A stretch of 64,000 bases of DNA from Streptomyces sp. NBC_00193 (GCF_026342735.1 NZ_JAPEMM010000001.1:1736001-1800000), one strand, 5' to 3'; numbered from the stretch's first letter, positions 16,222 through 24,726 are shown. Numbers and translations are program-made. The notes: generated by a model not told the origin, from the letters alone.

Positions 16222-17118
16222 CTAGTACGAAGAGCCGCCCGCGCCCAGCGACCCGGTCGGGTGCCAGACGGTCTTGGTCTCCAGGAACGCCGTCATGCGC
16301 GCCGTACCCGGGTCCGCGCTCCAGTCGTCCACAGGCTGTGGACGCAGGACGCGCTTGAGGTTGTCCGCGGCCGCGATCTCCAGCTCCTTGGCCAGCGCCT
16401 CGTCGGCTCCGGCCAGGTCGATCGCGTTGACGTCCTGGTGGGACGCCAGGTGCGGGCCCATCTCGGCGGCCTTGCCGGAGAGGATGTTGACCACGCCGCC
16501 GGGCAGGTCGGAGGTGGCCAGGACCTCGCCGAGGGAGAGGGCGGGGAGGGGGGACTCCTCCGAGGCGATGACGACGACCGTGTTGCCGGTCGCGATCACC
16601 GGGGCGATCACGGAGACCAGGCCCAGGAAGGACGAGGCCTGCGGGGCGACGACGGTGACGACGCCCGTCGGCTCCGGGGTGGAGAGGTTGAAGAACGGGC
16701 CCGCGACCGGGTTGGCCCCGCCCACGATCTGGCCGATCTTGTCGGTCCAGCCCGCGTACCAGACCCAGCGGTCGATGGCCGCGTCGACGACGGCCGCGGC
16801 CTTCGTCTTGGACAGGCCCTCCGCCTCACCGACCTCGCGGACGAACTGCTCGCGGCGGCCCTCCAGCATCTCGGCGACGCGGTAGAGGATCTGGCCGCGG
16901 TTGTACGCGGTCGCGCCCGACCAGCCGCCGAAGGCCTTGCGGGCGGCGACGACCGCGTCGCGGGCGTCCTTGCGGGAGGACAGCGGGGCGTTGGCCAGCC
17001 ACTTGCCCTTGGAGTCGCTCACCTCGTACACCCGGCCGCTCTCGGAGCGGGGGAACTTGCCCCCGACGTACAGCTTGTAGGTCTTGAAGACGCTCAGACG
17101 CGTCGAAGACTCAGACAT
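16222..17118 (-). CDS. Half-length aldehyde dehydrogenase homologue lacking catalytic residues
   Basis: 298 residues from ATG 17118 (MSESSTRLSVFKTYKLYVGG). It covers only the N-terminal coenzyme-binding part of the ALDH fold: LYVGGKFPRSESGRVYEV, then PEPTGVVTVVAPQASSFLGL where full enzymes read PWNFP, and ATGNTVVVIASEESP. The family's general-base motif ELGGK and the catalytic-Cys motif GQVC are both absent, and the protein ends in a different tail (GSLGAGGSSY). The conserved reading frame makes simple decay unlikely. Its start overlaps the stop of the full-length enzyme by eight bases, so it is coupled to it and may be a regulatory or structural partner subunit. It sits third in the deoC operon. 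Confidence 0.85.
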   Translation of the reverse strand: MSESSTRLSVFKTYKLYVGGKFPRSESGRVYEVSDSKGKWLANAPLSSRKDARDAVVAARKAFGGWSGATAYNRGQILYRVAEMLEGRREQFVREVGEAEGLSKTKAAAVVDAAIDRWVWYAGWTDKIGQIVGGANPVAGPFFNLSTPEPTGVVTVVAPQASSFLGLVSVIAPVIATGNTVVVIASEESPLPALSLGEVLATSDLPGGVVNILSGKAAEMGPHLASHQDVNAIDLAGADEALAKELEIAAADNLKRVLRPQPVDDWSADPGTARMTAFLETKTVWHPTGSLGAGGSSY

Positions 17119-18547
17119 CGAGGTAGCCCTCCAGGCCGTGACGGCCGCCTTCGCGCCCGAAGCCCGACTCCTTGTAGCCGCCGAAGGGCGAGGTCGGGTC
17201 GAACTTGTTGAACGTGTTGGCCCACACCACACCCGCACGGAGCTTGTTGGCGACCGCGAGGATGCGGCTGCCCTTCTCCGTCCAGATGCCGGCGGACAGG
17301 CCGTACTGGCTGTTGTTGGCCTTGGCGACGGCCTCGTCGGGCGTACGGAAGGTCAGCACGGACAGCACCGGGCCGAAGATCTCGTCGCGGGCGACGGTGT
17401 GCGACTGGGAGACGTTCGTGAAGAGCGTCGGGGCGAACCAGTAGCCGGCGTTCGGCAGTTCGCACGGCGCCGACCAGCGCTCGGCGCCCTCCGCCTCGCC
17501 GGTGTCCGCGAGGGCGGTGATCCGGGCGAGCTGCTCGGCGGAGTTGATCGCGCCGATGTCGGTGTTCTTGTCGAGCGGGTCGCCCAGGCGCAGCGTGGTC
17601 AGCCGGCGCTTGAGCGAGTCGATCAGCTCGTCGTGGATCGACTCCTGGACCAGGAGGCGCGAGCCCGCGCAGCAGACCTGGCCCTGGTTGAAGAAGATGC
17701 CGCTGACGATGCCCTCGACGGCCTGGTCGATGGGGGCGTCGTCGAAGACGATGTTGGCGCCCTTGCCGCCCAGCTCCAGGGTGACCTTCTTGGAGGTGCC
17801 GGCGACCTGGCGCGCGATGGCCTTGCCGACGGCGGTGGAGCCGGTGAAGGCGACCTTGTTCACGTCCGGGTGCTCGACGAGGGCCGCGCCCGCGTCCCCG
17901 TACCCGGTGAGGATGTTGACGACGCCCTTGGGCAGGCCCGCCTGGCGGCAGATGTCCGCGAAGAAGAGCGCGGAGAGGGGGGTCGTCTGGGCCGGCTTGA
18001 GCACGACCGTGTTGCCCGTGGCGAGCGCCGGGGCGATCTTCCAGGCGAGCATCATCAGCGGGAAGTTCCACGGGATGACCTGGCCGGCCACGCCGAGGGG
18101 GCGCGGGTTGGCACCGTAGCCCGCGTGGTCGAGCTTGTCGGCCCAGCCCGCGTAGTAGAAGAAGTGCGCGGCGACGAGCGGCAGGTCCGCGTCGCGGGTC
18201 TCCCGGATCGGCTTGCCGTTGTCGAGGGTCTCCAGGACGGCCAGCTCGCGGCTGCGCTCCTGGATGATCCGGGCGATGCGGAAGAGGTACTTGGCGCGCT
18301 CGGAGCCGGGCAGCGCGGACCACTTCTCGAAGGCCTTGCGGGCGGCCTTCACGGCGCGGTCCACATCGGCGGCGCCGGCCTGCGCGATCTCGGCGAGGAC
18401 CTCCTCGGAGGCCGGGGAGACGGTCTTGAAGACCTTGCCGTCCGCCGCGTCGGTGAACTCGCCGTCGATGAACAGCCCGTAGGAGGGTGCGATGTCGACG
18501 ACGGAACGGGACTCGGGGGCGGGTGCGTACTCGAATGCGGATGCCAT
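17111..18547 (-). CDS. Aldehyde dehydrogenase of the deoC operon
   Basis: 478 residues, full-length NAD(P)-dependent ALDH. It shows the nucleotide-binding block VIPWNFPLMMLAWKIAPALA, KPAQTTPLSAL, FTGSTAVGKAI, catalytic Glu in LELGGKGANIVF, and catalytic Cys in FFNQGQVCCAGSRLL. Its ATG lies five bases after the deoC stop, and the short ALDH homologue overlaps its 3' end. DeoC releases acetaldehyde, so the natural inference is oxidation of that acetaldehyde to acetate, completing deoxyribose use. The substrate itself is not visible in the sequence, and betaine-aldehyde-like substrates cannot be excluded. Confidence 0.93.
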   Translation of the reverse strand: MASAFEYAPAPESRSVVDIAPSYGLFIDGEFTDAADGKVFKTVSPASEEVLAEIAQAGAADVDRAVKAARKAFEKWSALPGSERAKYLFRIARIIQERSRELAVLETLDNGKPIRETRDADLPLVAAHFFYYAGWADKLDHAGYGANPRPLGVAGQVIPWNFPLMMLAWKIAPALATGNTVVLKPAQTTPLSALFFADICRQAGLPKGVVNILTGYGDAGAALVEHPDVNKVAFTGSTAVGKAIARQVAGTSKKVTLELGGKGANIVFDDAPIDQAVEGIVSGIFFNQGQVCCAGSRLLVQESIHDELIDSLKRRLTTLRLGDPLDKNTDIGAINSAEQLARITALADTGEAEGAERWSAPCELPNAGYWFAPTLFTNVSQSHTVARDEIFGPVLSVLTFRTPDEAVAKANNSQYGLSAGIWTEKGSRILAVANKLRAGVVWANTFNKFDPTSPFGGYKESGFGREGGRHGLEGYLDV

Positions 18548-18552
18548 GGCGA

Positions 18553-19515
18553 TCAGTCCACCGTCACGTAGTCGGGACCGGAGTACCGGCCGGTGCTCAG
18601 CTTCTGGCGCTGCATCAACAGGTCGTTGAGCAGGCTGGAGGCTCCGAAGCGGAACCAGTGGTTGGACAGCCAGTCCTCGCCCACGGTCTCGTTGACCAGG
18701 ACCAGGAACTTGATCGCGTCCTTGGTGGTCCGGATCCCGCCGGCCGGCTTCACGCCGATCTGGATTCCAGTCTGCGCCTTGAAGTCGCGGACGGCTTCGA
18801 GCATGAGGAGCGTGTTCGCGGGCGTCGCGTTGACCCCGACCTTGCCGGTGGACGTCTTGATGAAGTCGGCCCCGGCCATCATGCCGATCCAGGAGGCGCG
18901 GCGGATGTTGTCGTACGTGGACAGCTCGCCGGTCTCGAAGATCACCTTGAGGCGGGCCGCGCTGCCGTCGGGGCGGACGCAGGCCTCCTTCACGGAGCGG
19001 ATCAGCTCGTAGGTGTCGAGGTAGCGGCCGGCGAGGAAGGCACCACGGTCGATGACCATGTCGATCTCGTCGGCGCCGGCGGCCACGGCGTCGGCCGTGT
19101 CGGCGAGCTTGACGGGCAGGGCCGCGCGGCCGGCCGGGAAGGCGGTGGCGACGGAGGCGACCTTGACGTCGGCGCCGTTCAGGGCGGCCTTGGCGGTGGC
19201 CACCATGTCGGGGTACACGCAGACGGCGGCCGTCATGGGCGTGGTGCGGTCGGTCGGATCGGGGTTGGCTGCCTTGGCGGAGAGCGCCCGGACCTTGCCC
19301 GGGGTATCCGCGCCTTCCAGCGTCGTCAGGTCGATCATCGAGATGGCGAGGTCGATGGCGTACGCCTTGGCCGTCGTCTTGATCGAGCGGGTGCCGAGGG
19401 AGGCCGCGCGGGCCTCCAGGCCGACAGCGTCGACGCCGGGCAGCCCGTGCAGGAAGCGGCGCAGCGCACTGTCGGACGTCGTCACGTCAGCGAATGCGGT
19501 GAGGGTGGTGGGCAT
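18553..19515 (-). CDS. deoC: Deoxyribose-phosphate aldolase
   Basis: 320 residues from ATG 19515 (MPTTLTAFADVTTSDSALR). Cleaves 2-deoxyribose-5-phosphate to glyceraldehyde-3-phosphate and acetaldehyde. The class I Schiff-base Lys is in ADFIKTSTGKVGVNATPANT. Other landmarks are DEIDMVIDRGAFLAGRY, LKVIFETGELSTYDNIRRAS and VKPAGGIRTTKDAIKFL. It belongs to the longer (about 320-residue) DeoC branch. GTG codons just upstream are in frame, but the operator palindrome at 19535-19546 overlaps that region. First gene of an operon with the two ALDH genes. Confidence 0.96.
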   Translation of the reverse strand: MPTTLTAFADVTTSDSALRRFLHGLPGVDAVGLEARAASLGTRSIKTTAKAYAIDLAISMIDLTTLEGADTPGKVRALSAKAANPDPTDRTTPMTAAVCVYPDMVATAKAALNGADVKVASVATAFPAGRAALPVKLADTADAVAAGADEIDMVIDRGAFLAGRYLDTYELIRSVKEACVRPDGSAARLKVIFETGELSTYDNIRRASWIGMMAGADFIKTSTGKVGVNATPANTLLMLEAVRDFKAQTGIQIGVKPAGGIRTTKDAIKFLVLVNETVGEDWLSNHWFRFGASSLLNDLLMQRQKLSTGRYSGPDYVTVD

Positions 19516-19534
19516 GGTCACCACATGAGCATAT

Positions 19535-19546
19535 CTACGCGCGTAG
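19535..19546. promoter_or_regulatory. Nucleoside-regulon operator, site 2 (deoC)
   Basis: Perfect copy of CTACGCGCGTAG, 19 bases before the deoC ATG. Confidence 0.82.
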
Positions 19547-19623
19547 CGACCTGTCACCCCCCTCTACCGATTCGAGAGCATCCGAGAGGGAATCGCCGCG
19601 TCCGTTCCGACACGCGGTCGGGC

Positions 19624-19692
19624 GTTACACAGCCGGGACGGGAGGCGGATCCTCCGGCCCCACAGGATTCGTAGCTTTGTTCTCAGCAGCCC
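19624..19692 (+). promoter_or_regulatory. Duplicated promoter block, copy 1
   Basis: GTTACACAGCC at 19624-19634 and, 47 bases after its start, GTAGCTTTGTTCTCAGCAGCCC at 19671-19692. The same two blocks, with the same 47-base offset, precede the second surface protein gene at 20548-20616. Conservation at this spacing within otherwise divergent sequence points to promoter or operator elements. No sigma class can be named from it. Confidence 0.65.
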
Positions 19693-19782
19693 GCCACACC
19701 TGACCCGGCCGAACCAGACCGAAACAGACCCGTCGCGGCATGCGGCTCTCCTCGCCCACTTCCGACCACCCACGGAGTCGTC

Positions 19783-20469
19783 ATGCGTACCGCCCTCGCC
19801 CTCCGCACCTCTACCGTCACCGCCGCCCTCGCGGGCGCGATGCTCATACCTGCTGCCGGCAGCGCCTTTGCCGCCGCACCCGCCGCCGCGCCGTCCGCCA
19901 CCGCCTCCGGGGGCGGGACCACGGAGGAGGTCACCGCCATCTGCGTCTCCGGCCCCAAGCGGGTGGTCCTCGGCGCGGGGACGCGCGCCGAACTGTGGAC
20001 GACGGTGGACGGCCCGAGGGTCGACCTGTACGCCTCCGGGGAGAAGGGCGTCTGGAAGGTCCTGGACCGCAAGAACCCCGCCTGGTTGGAGAACGTCCAG
20101 ATCATCAACCCGAGCGGCGCCAAGCCGGTCCTGCGGTGGCAGATGCAGGGCGGCATCAAGCCCTCCACCGCTTCCTTCCCCGCCCTCCAGCCCGGCTGCC
20201 TGCGCAACTACGAGCTCGTCGAGGACAAGGCCACCCCGCCGAAGCCGAAGCCGAGCACCAAGCCCACCACCAAGCCCCCGGTGAAGCCGAAGCCGCAGAC
20301 GGTCGTGGTTCCGAAGGGGCCCGTCGCCGCGGGCGCCGAGCTCGGTACGGAGACCGGCGAGGGCACGGGCGCTCCGGTCGCGGTCGCCGGTGTCGGGGTC
20401 CTCTCCGCGGCCGCCCTGCTCGGTGCGGCCTTCGCGGTCCGTAGCCGCCGGGCCCGCTCCCGCGGCTGA
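19783..20469 (+). CDS. Secreted surface protein 1 with C-terminal anchor helix
   Basis: 228 residues. A signal peptide (MRTALALRTSTVTAALAG... cut after AAGSAFA, about residue 29) is followed by an extracellular domain of about 110 residues and then a Lys/Pro-rich stalk (PPKPKPSTKPTTKPPVKPKP). Next come the motif VVVPKGPVAAGAEL, a hydrophobic helix (VAVAGVGVLSAAALLGAAFA) and a basic tail RSRRARSRG. That architecture is a sortase sorting signal, although no LPxTG or LAxTG is present. It is a tandem paralogue of the next gene and shares its leader and promoter block. The adjacent class F sortase is the likely enzyme for it. Confidence 0.85.
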   Translation: MRTALALRTSTVTAALAGAMLIPAAGSAFAAAPAAAPSATASGGGTTEEVTAICVSGPKRVVLGAGTRAELWTTVDGPRVDLYASGEKGVWKVLDRKNPAWLENVQIINPSGAKPVLRWQMQGGIKPSTASFPALQPGCLRNYELVEDKATPPKPKPSTKPTTKPPVKPKPQTVVVPKGPVAAGAELGTETGEGTGAPVAVAGVGVLSAAALLGAAFAVRSRRARSRG

Positions 20470-20547
20470 TCACCACCGCCTCCGGCGGGCCGCCTTCGTG
20501 CTGGCCCGCCGGAGGGCGTTCCGTCGCTGGTCACACAGATGTTCGCT

Positions 20548-20616
20548 GTTACGCAGCCATGACAGGACGACCACGTTCCGGTCGATCATGATCCGTAGGT
20601 TTGTTCTCAGCAGCCC
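20548..20616 (+). promoter_or_regulatory. Duplicated promoter block, copy 2
   Basis: GTTACGCAGCC at 20548-20558 and GTAGGTTTGTTCTCAGCAGCCC at 20595-20616, matching the blocks upstream of the paralogous gene at 19783. The distance to the start codon (about 109 versus 112 bases) is also kept, and CGGCATGCG-CTCTCC recurs just before both genes. Confidence 0.65.
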
Positions 20617-20703
20617 CGCAGACCTGACCGGACGAAACCCCGACAGCGACACCGCGGCATGCGACTCTCCGCCCCTTCCCAGACAATGCTTCCAGGAGTC
20701 GTT

Positions 20704-21465
20704 ATGCGTACCGCCCTCCGTACCTCGATCGTCACCGCCGCCCTCGCCGGAGCGCTCCTGGCGCCCGCCGCGACGGCCATCGCCGCGCCCGCGGCGCAGA
20801 CCGTGACGGCCGTGACCTCGGCGTCGGTGCTGTCCGGGAACACGTCGCCGGACGACCGCTACGACGGCGAGACCGTCCTGGTCGCCAAGGGCCGCATCGC
20901 CGTGCTCCGCAACGGAGCCGAGGGCCCCGAGGTCTGGATCCGCGCCGTCTCCCCCGACTGGAAGCCGGGCGACGGCTGGGCCGGCCGCGTCCTGGCCAAG
21001 CTCGACCCCACCCACAAGCGCGCCGTCATCGAGGGCATCGAGTACGAGCTCCGGAAGGTCGAGGCCGGCCGGGACAAGAACCGCTACGGCCTCAACGTCC
21101 ACGTGCTGGGCGAGGGCGCCTCCAACGGCTGGTACCTGCTGCCCAAGGCCGCCCCCGTCACCAAGCCCACGGTGAAGCCGACCGCCAAGGCTTCGGTGAA
21201 GCCGGCCGAGCAGCCCGCCGCGAAGCCGGCCGCCGTGCCCGCCGCCAAGCCGCAGACCGCCGTCGTCCCCAAGGGCCCCGTCGCCGCGGGCGCCGAACTC
21301 ACCGAAGCCGCCGAAGCCGCCGAAGCCGCCGAGAGCACGCACACCGCCGTCGCGGACACCGACAACACCACCACCGCGGCCACCGGCGCCGCCCTCATCG
21401 CGATAGTCGCCGGCCTCGGCACCACCTTCGCCGTCCGCGCCCGCAAGGCCCGCGCCCGCGGCTGA
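20704..21465 (+). CDS. Secreted surface protein 2 with C-terminal anchor helix
   Basis: 253 residues from ATG 20704, whose first residues (MRTALRTSIVTAALAGALL) nearly match its neighbour's signal peptide. The extracellular part (about residues 30-145) contains DRYDGETVLVAKGRIAVLR and WIRAVSPDWKPGDGWAGRVL. It is followed by a repetitive Lys/Pro/Ala stalk (KPTVKPTAKASVKPAEQPAA), then VVPKGPVAAGAEL identical to the first protein, an acidic TEAAEAAEAAE run, a hydrophobic helix and the tail VRARKARARG. Like the neighbour it looks like a sortase substrate. The two differ mainly in the folded domain, indicating duplication followed by divergence. Confidence 0.85.
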   Translation: MRTALRTSIVTAALAGALLAPAATAIAAPAAQTVTAVTSASVLSGNTSPDDRYDGETVLVAKGRIAVLRNGAEGPEVWIRAVSPDWKPGDGWAGRVLAKLDPTHKRAVIEGIEYELRKVEAGRDKNRYGLNVHVLGEGASNGWYLLPKAAPVTKPTVKPTAKASVKPAEQPAAKPAAVPAAKPQTAVVPKGPVAAGAELTEAAEAAEAAESTHTAVADTDNTTTAATGAALIAIVAGLGTTFAVRARKARARG

Positions 21466-21553
21466 ACCGCCCTGCCCCGAGCCACTCGTTCCCGCTTCCG
21501 GCGGGCCACCGCACGGTGGCCCGCCGCAGGCCGTTTCCCCGGAGCCGACCCCC

Positions 21554-22198
21554 ATGGATCACCGCCCGTCCCGCCGACGCCCGCTGCTCGCCGCCGCCCT
21601 GCTCGGCCCGCTGGCCCTGGTCACCCTGACCGGGTGCGGCGGTGCCACACCGGCCGCCACTCCGCCGCCGCACGTCGCCGAGACCTCCGCCGCTCCCGTG
21701 CCCGCCCCGGCCGCGCCGTCGGCTTCGGCGCCGCCCGCCGCGGCCCTGCCCGCCTCCGCGCCCGTCCGCGTACGGATCGCCTCGGCCGGCGTGGACGCCT
21801 CGCCGGTACTGGAGCTCGGGCTGGCCTCCGACGGCTCGGTCCAGGTGCCCTCCGTAGCGGACGGGGACAAGATCGGCTGGTACACCAAGGGCGTCACCCC
21901 CGGCGAGACCGGCCCGGCGGTGCTGATCGGCCACTTCGACACCGCGCGCGGGCCGGCCGTCCTGCGCAACGTCTCGCGCGTCCACACCGGCGACGAGATC
22001 AGGGTGACCAGGGCGGACGGCACCGAAGCCGTCTTCCGGGTGCGCGAGCTGGAGCAGGTGGACAAGAAGAGCTTCCCCACCGAGAAGGTCTACGGGGACA
22101 CCCCGCGCCCCGAGCTGCGCGTGATCACCTGCGGCGGTGAAATCACCGACGGTCACCGCCCCGACAACATCATCCTGTACGCCGATCTCGTGGGGTGA
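21554..22198 (+). CDS. Class F sortase
   Basis: 214 residues. The N-terminus has a lipoprotein-type leader with LTGCGG. An Ala/Pro linker of about 45 residues precedes the sortase beta-barrel. Catalytic residues are readable: His in LIGHFDTARGPAVL, Cys in LRVITCGGEI and Arg in DGHRPDNIILYADL, the usual class F order and spacing. It would act outside the membrane, cleaving a sorting motif and linking the protein to a nucleophile. Two surface proteins with matching anchor segments are encoded immediately upstream in the same direction, 88 bases away, and are its probable substrates. A lipid-anchored sortase, rather than one with a transmembrane anchor, is a mild oddity. Confidence 0.92.
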   Translation: MDHRPSRRRPLLAAALLGPLALVTLTGCGGATPAATPPPHVAETSAAPVPAPAAPSASAPPAAALPASAPVRVRIASAGVDASPVLELGLASDGSVQVPSVADGDKIGWYTKGVTPGETGPAVLIGHFDTARGPAVLRNVSRVHTGDEIRVTRADGTEAVFRVRELEQVDKKSFPTEKVYGDTPRPELRVITCGGEITDGHRPDNIILYADLVG

Positions 22199-22223
22199 GA
22201 CGGCTTGAGGCACAATCGGCCGC

Positions 22224-22841
22224 ATGAGCAGCGATCAGCCCACCGAAGAGCCGGCGTACGACGACCGGGTCTACCGCTCCCCGATGGCCACCGTCACCGG
22301 GGTGGTGCTGCTCGCCCTGCTCGCGTGGCTCTGCGGCGACGCCGTGGTGCGGGGGCACGGGAACGTCCCGTGGATCGCCCTCGCCGTCGTCCTGTGCCTG
22401 GCTCCGGTCATCGTCGCGTTCACGATCCGTCCGGCCGTCTTCGCCAACGCCGACCGGCTGCGCGTGCGCAACCCCTTCCGGGTCATCGAGCTCCCCTGGG
22501 CCGCCGTCGACAACTTGCGGGCCCGGTTCTCCGCCGAGGTGCTCGCCGAGGGGGCGACGTACCAGCTCTGGTCGATCCCGGTCTCCCTGCGGGAGCGCAA
22601 CAAGGCCAACCGCCGCCAGACGCGCCGACTCGGCCTGGGCAACGGGCAGAGCAAGACGCCGGACGAGGAAGTCCGCCGCGCCTCCGCCGACCAGATCATG
22701 GACGAACTGCGGAGCCTGCACGAGCGCGGAGCATCGCGGACCGGCGCACAGGGCTCGGTGAAGGTCTCCTGGTCGTACGAGATCATCGCGCCCGCCGTGA
22801 TCGGCGCGCTGATCCTGATTGTGCTCCTCGCCACCGGCTGA
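22224..22841 (+). CDS. PH-domain membrane protein
   Basis: 205 residues. Two hydrophobic helices (about residues 25-45 and 50-70) are followed by a bacterial PH-like domain: RPAVFANADRLRVRNPFRVIELPWAAVDNL. Then comes a charged region (SLRERNKANRRQTRRLG, DEEVRRASADQIMDELRSL) and a third helix at the C-terminus. This pattern matches the actinobacterial membrane proteins annotated as PH domain-containing. Role unknown. It follows the sortase gene by 25 bases and may be co-transcribed. Confidence 0.8.
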   Translation: MSSDQPTEEPAYDDRVYRSPMATVTGVVLLALLAWLCGDAVVRGHGNVPWIALAVVLCLAPVIVAFTIRPAVFANADRLRVRNPFRVIELPWAAVDNLRARFSAEVLAEGATYQLWSIPVSLRERNKANRRQTRRLGLGNGQSKTPDEEVRRASADQIMDELRSLHERGASRTGAQGSVKVSWSYEIIAPAVIGALILIVLLATG

Positions 22842-22891
22842 CCGGCGGTTTCCCCGGAACCGCGGGGGACGGAACCCGCGTCTCCACTGGC

Positions 22892-23461
22892 GTGCACCGT
22901 CTCAAGGGCAAGCGTGTCAAGGGCAGCGGCAGCGCCGCCGTACAGCTGTGGATCCGGCTTCTCGCCGGGGTCCTGCTGGGCGCCCACCTCCTCCTCATCG
23001 GCTGGCTGATGCTGCGCCCGCTGGACGTGCCCTGGGCGGCTGCCGCCAATCTGACCCCGCTGGAGGGGATCAGGACGGACCTCTCCTACGGGTCCCTGGA
23101 GGCCGCCCGCCGGATCGGCGGCGGGCTGGCGCTGCTGGCCCCGCTCGGGGTGCTGCTGCCGCTGCTCAGCGGCCGGGTGGAGCTCGCGCCGCTGGCGACC
23201 TGGTCCTCGCTGGCCCGGACGGCCGCCGCGGGCGCGCTGGTCTCGGTCGGCATCGAGATGCTGCAGACGGCGGTCCCGGGGCAGGTGGTCGATGTGGATT
23301 CGGTGCTGCTGAACACCCTCGGCGTGATGCTCGCGCACCTGGCCGTCGTGCCGGCCCTGAGGGCCCGGCTGCGGCGTTCTCAGGGGGCGACCCCGAGAAT
23401 TACCAGGGTCGGGCTCGGCCCTTGGACCGACGTTCTGTCCTCGGTTCAGCGGGAGTATTGA
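22892..23461 (+). CDS. VanZ-family membrane protein
   Basis: 189 residues from GTG 22892 (VHRLKGKRVKGSGSAAVQLW). VanZ-like: four to five hydrophobic helices, with NLTPLEGIRTDLSYGS after the first and the family's EMLQTAVPGQVVDVDSVLLNTLG, in which the D-x-D/N pattern is conserved. VanZ proteins are membrane proteins linked to low-level teicoplanin resistance, and the ones in streptomycetes are of unknown role. The frame is open upstream, but that part overlays the PH-domain gene in another phase. Confidence 0.83.
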   Translation: MHRLKGKRVKGSGSAAVQLWIRLLAGVLLGAHLLLIGWLMLRPLDVPWAAAANLTPLEGIRTDLSYGSLEAARRIGGGLALLAPLGVLLPLLSGRVELAPLATWSSLARTAAAGALVSVGIEMLQTAVPGQVVDVDSVLLNTLGVMLAHLAVVPALRARLRRSQGATPRITRVGLGPWTDVLSSVQREY

Positions 23462-23511
23462 GGCATCGCGGGAAAACATTCCGCGGACCGCACAACGACC
23501 GAGGAGAGACC

Positions 23512-23724
23512 ATGAGCGCCCTTGCCCGCCCCCGTGACGGACGATGGATCGGCGGAGTCTGTGCCGGTCTGGCGCGTCGCTTCGGAATATCCGCGAACAC
23601 GATGCGGATCATCTTCGTCGTCTCGTGCCTGCTGCCCGGCCCGCAGTTCCTCCTTTACCTGGCGCTGTGGGTGCTCCTGCCGAACGAGAAGTCGGGCACG
23701 GCTTCCGCCGCCACCGGCTGGTAG
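23512..23724 (+). CDS. PspC-domain membrane protein
   Basis: 70 residues from ATG 23512 with GAGGAG six bases upstream. The sequence LARPRDGRWIGGVCAGLARR then FGISANTMRIIFVVSCLLP and LLYLALWVLLPNEK is a standard PspC domain with one transmembrane helix pair. Small stand-alone PspC proteins occur in many streptomycetes. By analogy with the phage-shock system they sense or modulate envelope stress; the partner is not evident here. Confidence 0.9.
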   Translation: MSALARPRDGRWIGGVCAGLARRFGISANTMRIIFVVSCLLPGPQFLLYLALWVLLPNEKSGTASAATGW

Positions 23725-23741
23725 CCGGCAGGACCGGGAAT

Positions 23742-24566
23742 TCAGCGCGCGGCGAGGACCTTCTGGAGCTGCTTGTCCGCGACCTCGTGCGGGACCTGGG
23801 GGGTCTGGCGGCCGCCCGTGACGTTGAGTGCCATGAGGCACACGACGGCATCGCCCTGGCGTACGACGACCAGGTGGACCTGGGCGGTGACGCCTTCGGC
23901 GGCCGCGGTCGTGGTCCAGCTGACGCTCTCGTCGCCGCCCGTCTTGTAGTCGGCCGCCTTCACGTCGCGGTAGGTGCCGCTCTGCTTCTCGACGGTGGCG
24001 GTGAAGCCGCCTGCGCAGGCGGCCACGGCGTCCTTCAGCCGGGCGATCAGCGTCTTGGCGTCGGACTCGGCGTAGAAGCTGACGGAGGCGGAGACGGCCA
24101 GGCCCAGCTGCTTCTGGGAGCCGATGCCCCGGTTGACGGTCTCGCGCGCCGCCGGGTCGGGCTTGTCGCCCATGATGTCGGCGAGCGGCTGGCAGGCCTT
24201 GCGGTCCGCCTGCGGCTGGCCGTCGGGGGCGTTCGGGTTCTTGCCGTTCGCGGAGATCTGGTAGCCGGCCAGGTCGCCCTGTTGCAGGGCGGAGCGCTCC
24301 AGCCTGCTGGAGGCCTGCTTGGGGCCGGTCGCGGCGCCGGTGCCGCCCGTGTCACCGGATCCGCCGGTGCCCGCGGAGCCGGAGGATCCCTCCGGGCCGG
24401 ACGCGCCGGCCGAGCCTGCCGACGCGGACTGCCCGGGCGCGCTCGCGGAGCCCTTCGGGTCCGGGCCCTTGCCGGAGGCGGGGGTGTTCGTACTACCGCA
24501 GCCCACCATCGCGGAGAGCAGGGCGGGGAGCAGCACGGCCGTGGCCGTTCGTGCCTTCATGCGCAT
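23742..24566 (-). CDS. Putative lipoprotein with Ser/Gly-rich linker
   Basis: 274 residues from ATG 24566. The leader MRMKARTATAVLLPALLSAM ends in the lipobox VGC, so the protein is lipid-anchored. A Gly/Ser/Ala linker of about 60 residues (PEGSSGSAGTGGSGDTGGTG) is followed by a folded domain of about 190 residues. That domain contains LADIMGDKPDPAARETVNRG, KDAVAACAGGFTATVEKQSG and VVRQGDAVVCLMALNV, with a few Cys that may pair. Lipoproteins of this form are common in Streptomyces and unassigned. It converges on the PspC gene. Confidence 0.8.
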   Translation of the reverse strand: MRMKARTATAVLLPALLSAMVGCGSTNTPASGKGPDPKGSASAPGQSASAGSAGASGPEGSSGSAGTGGSGDTGGTGAATGPKQASSRLERSALQQGDLAGYQISANGKNPNAPDGQPQADRKACQPLADIMGDKPDPAARETVNRGIGSQKQLGLAVSASVSFYAESDAKTLIARLKDAVAACAGGFTATVEKQSGTYRDVKAADYKTGGDESVSWTTTAAAEGVTAQVHLVVVRQGDAVVCLMALNVTGGRQTPQVPHEVADKQLQKVLAAR

Positions 24567-24726
24567 GGTCGAGACCTCATACCCAGGGTTTTGGCGGGCA
24601 GTTGGCGGCGATCCTGGCACATGACGCGACGCGGCACACACCTGGTCGAAGAGGCGTGCGCCGCGTGGGCGTGCGTGCGAATCGCGTACGGGTCGCGTAC
24701 GGATCCGGCAGGGGATCCGGAGTGGA

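Noticed and set aside
20298..20360. LGTETG as an LPxTG-like sortase motif of surface protein 1
   Set aside because: The second protein lacks it, while the upstream PKGPVAAGAEL block is shared by both, making that the better candidate.
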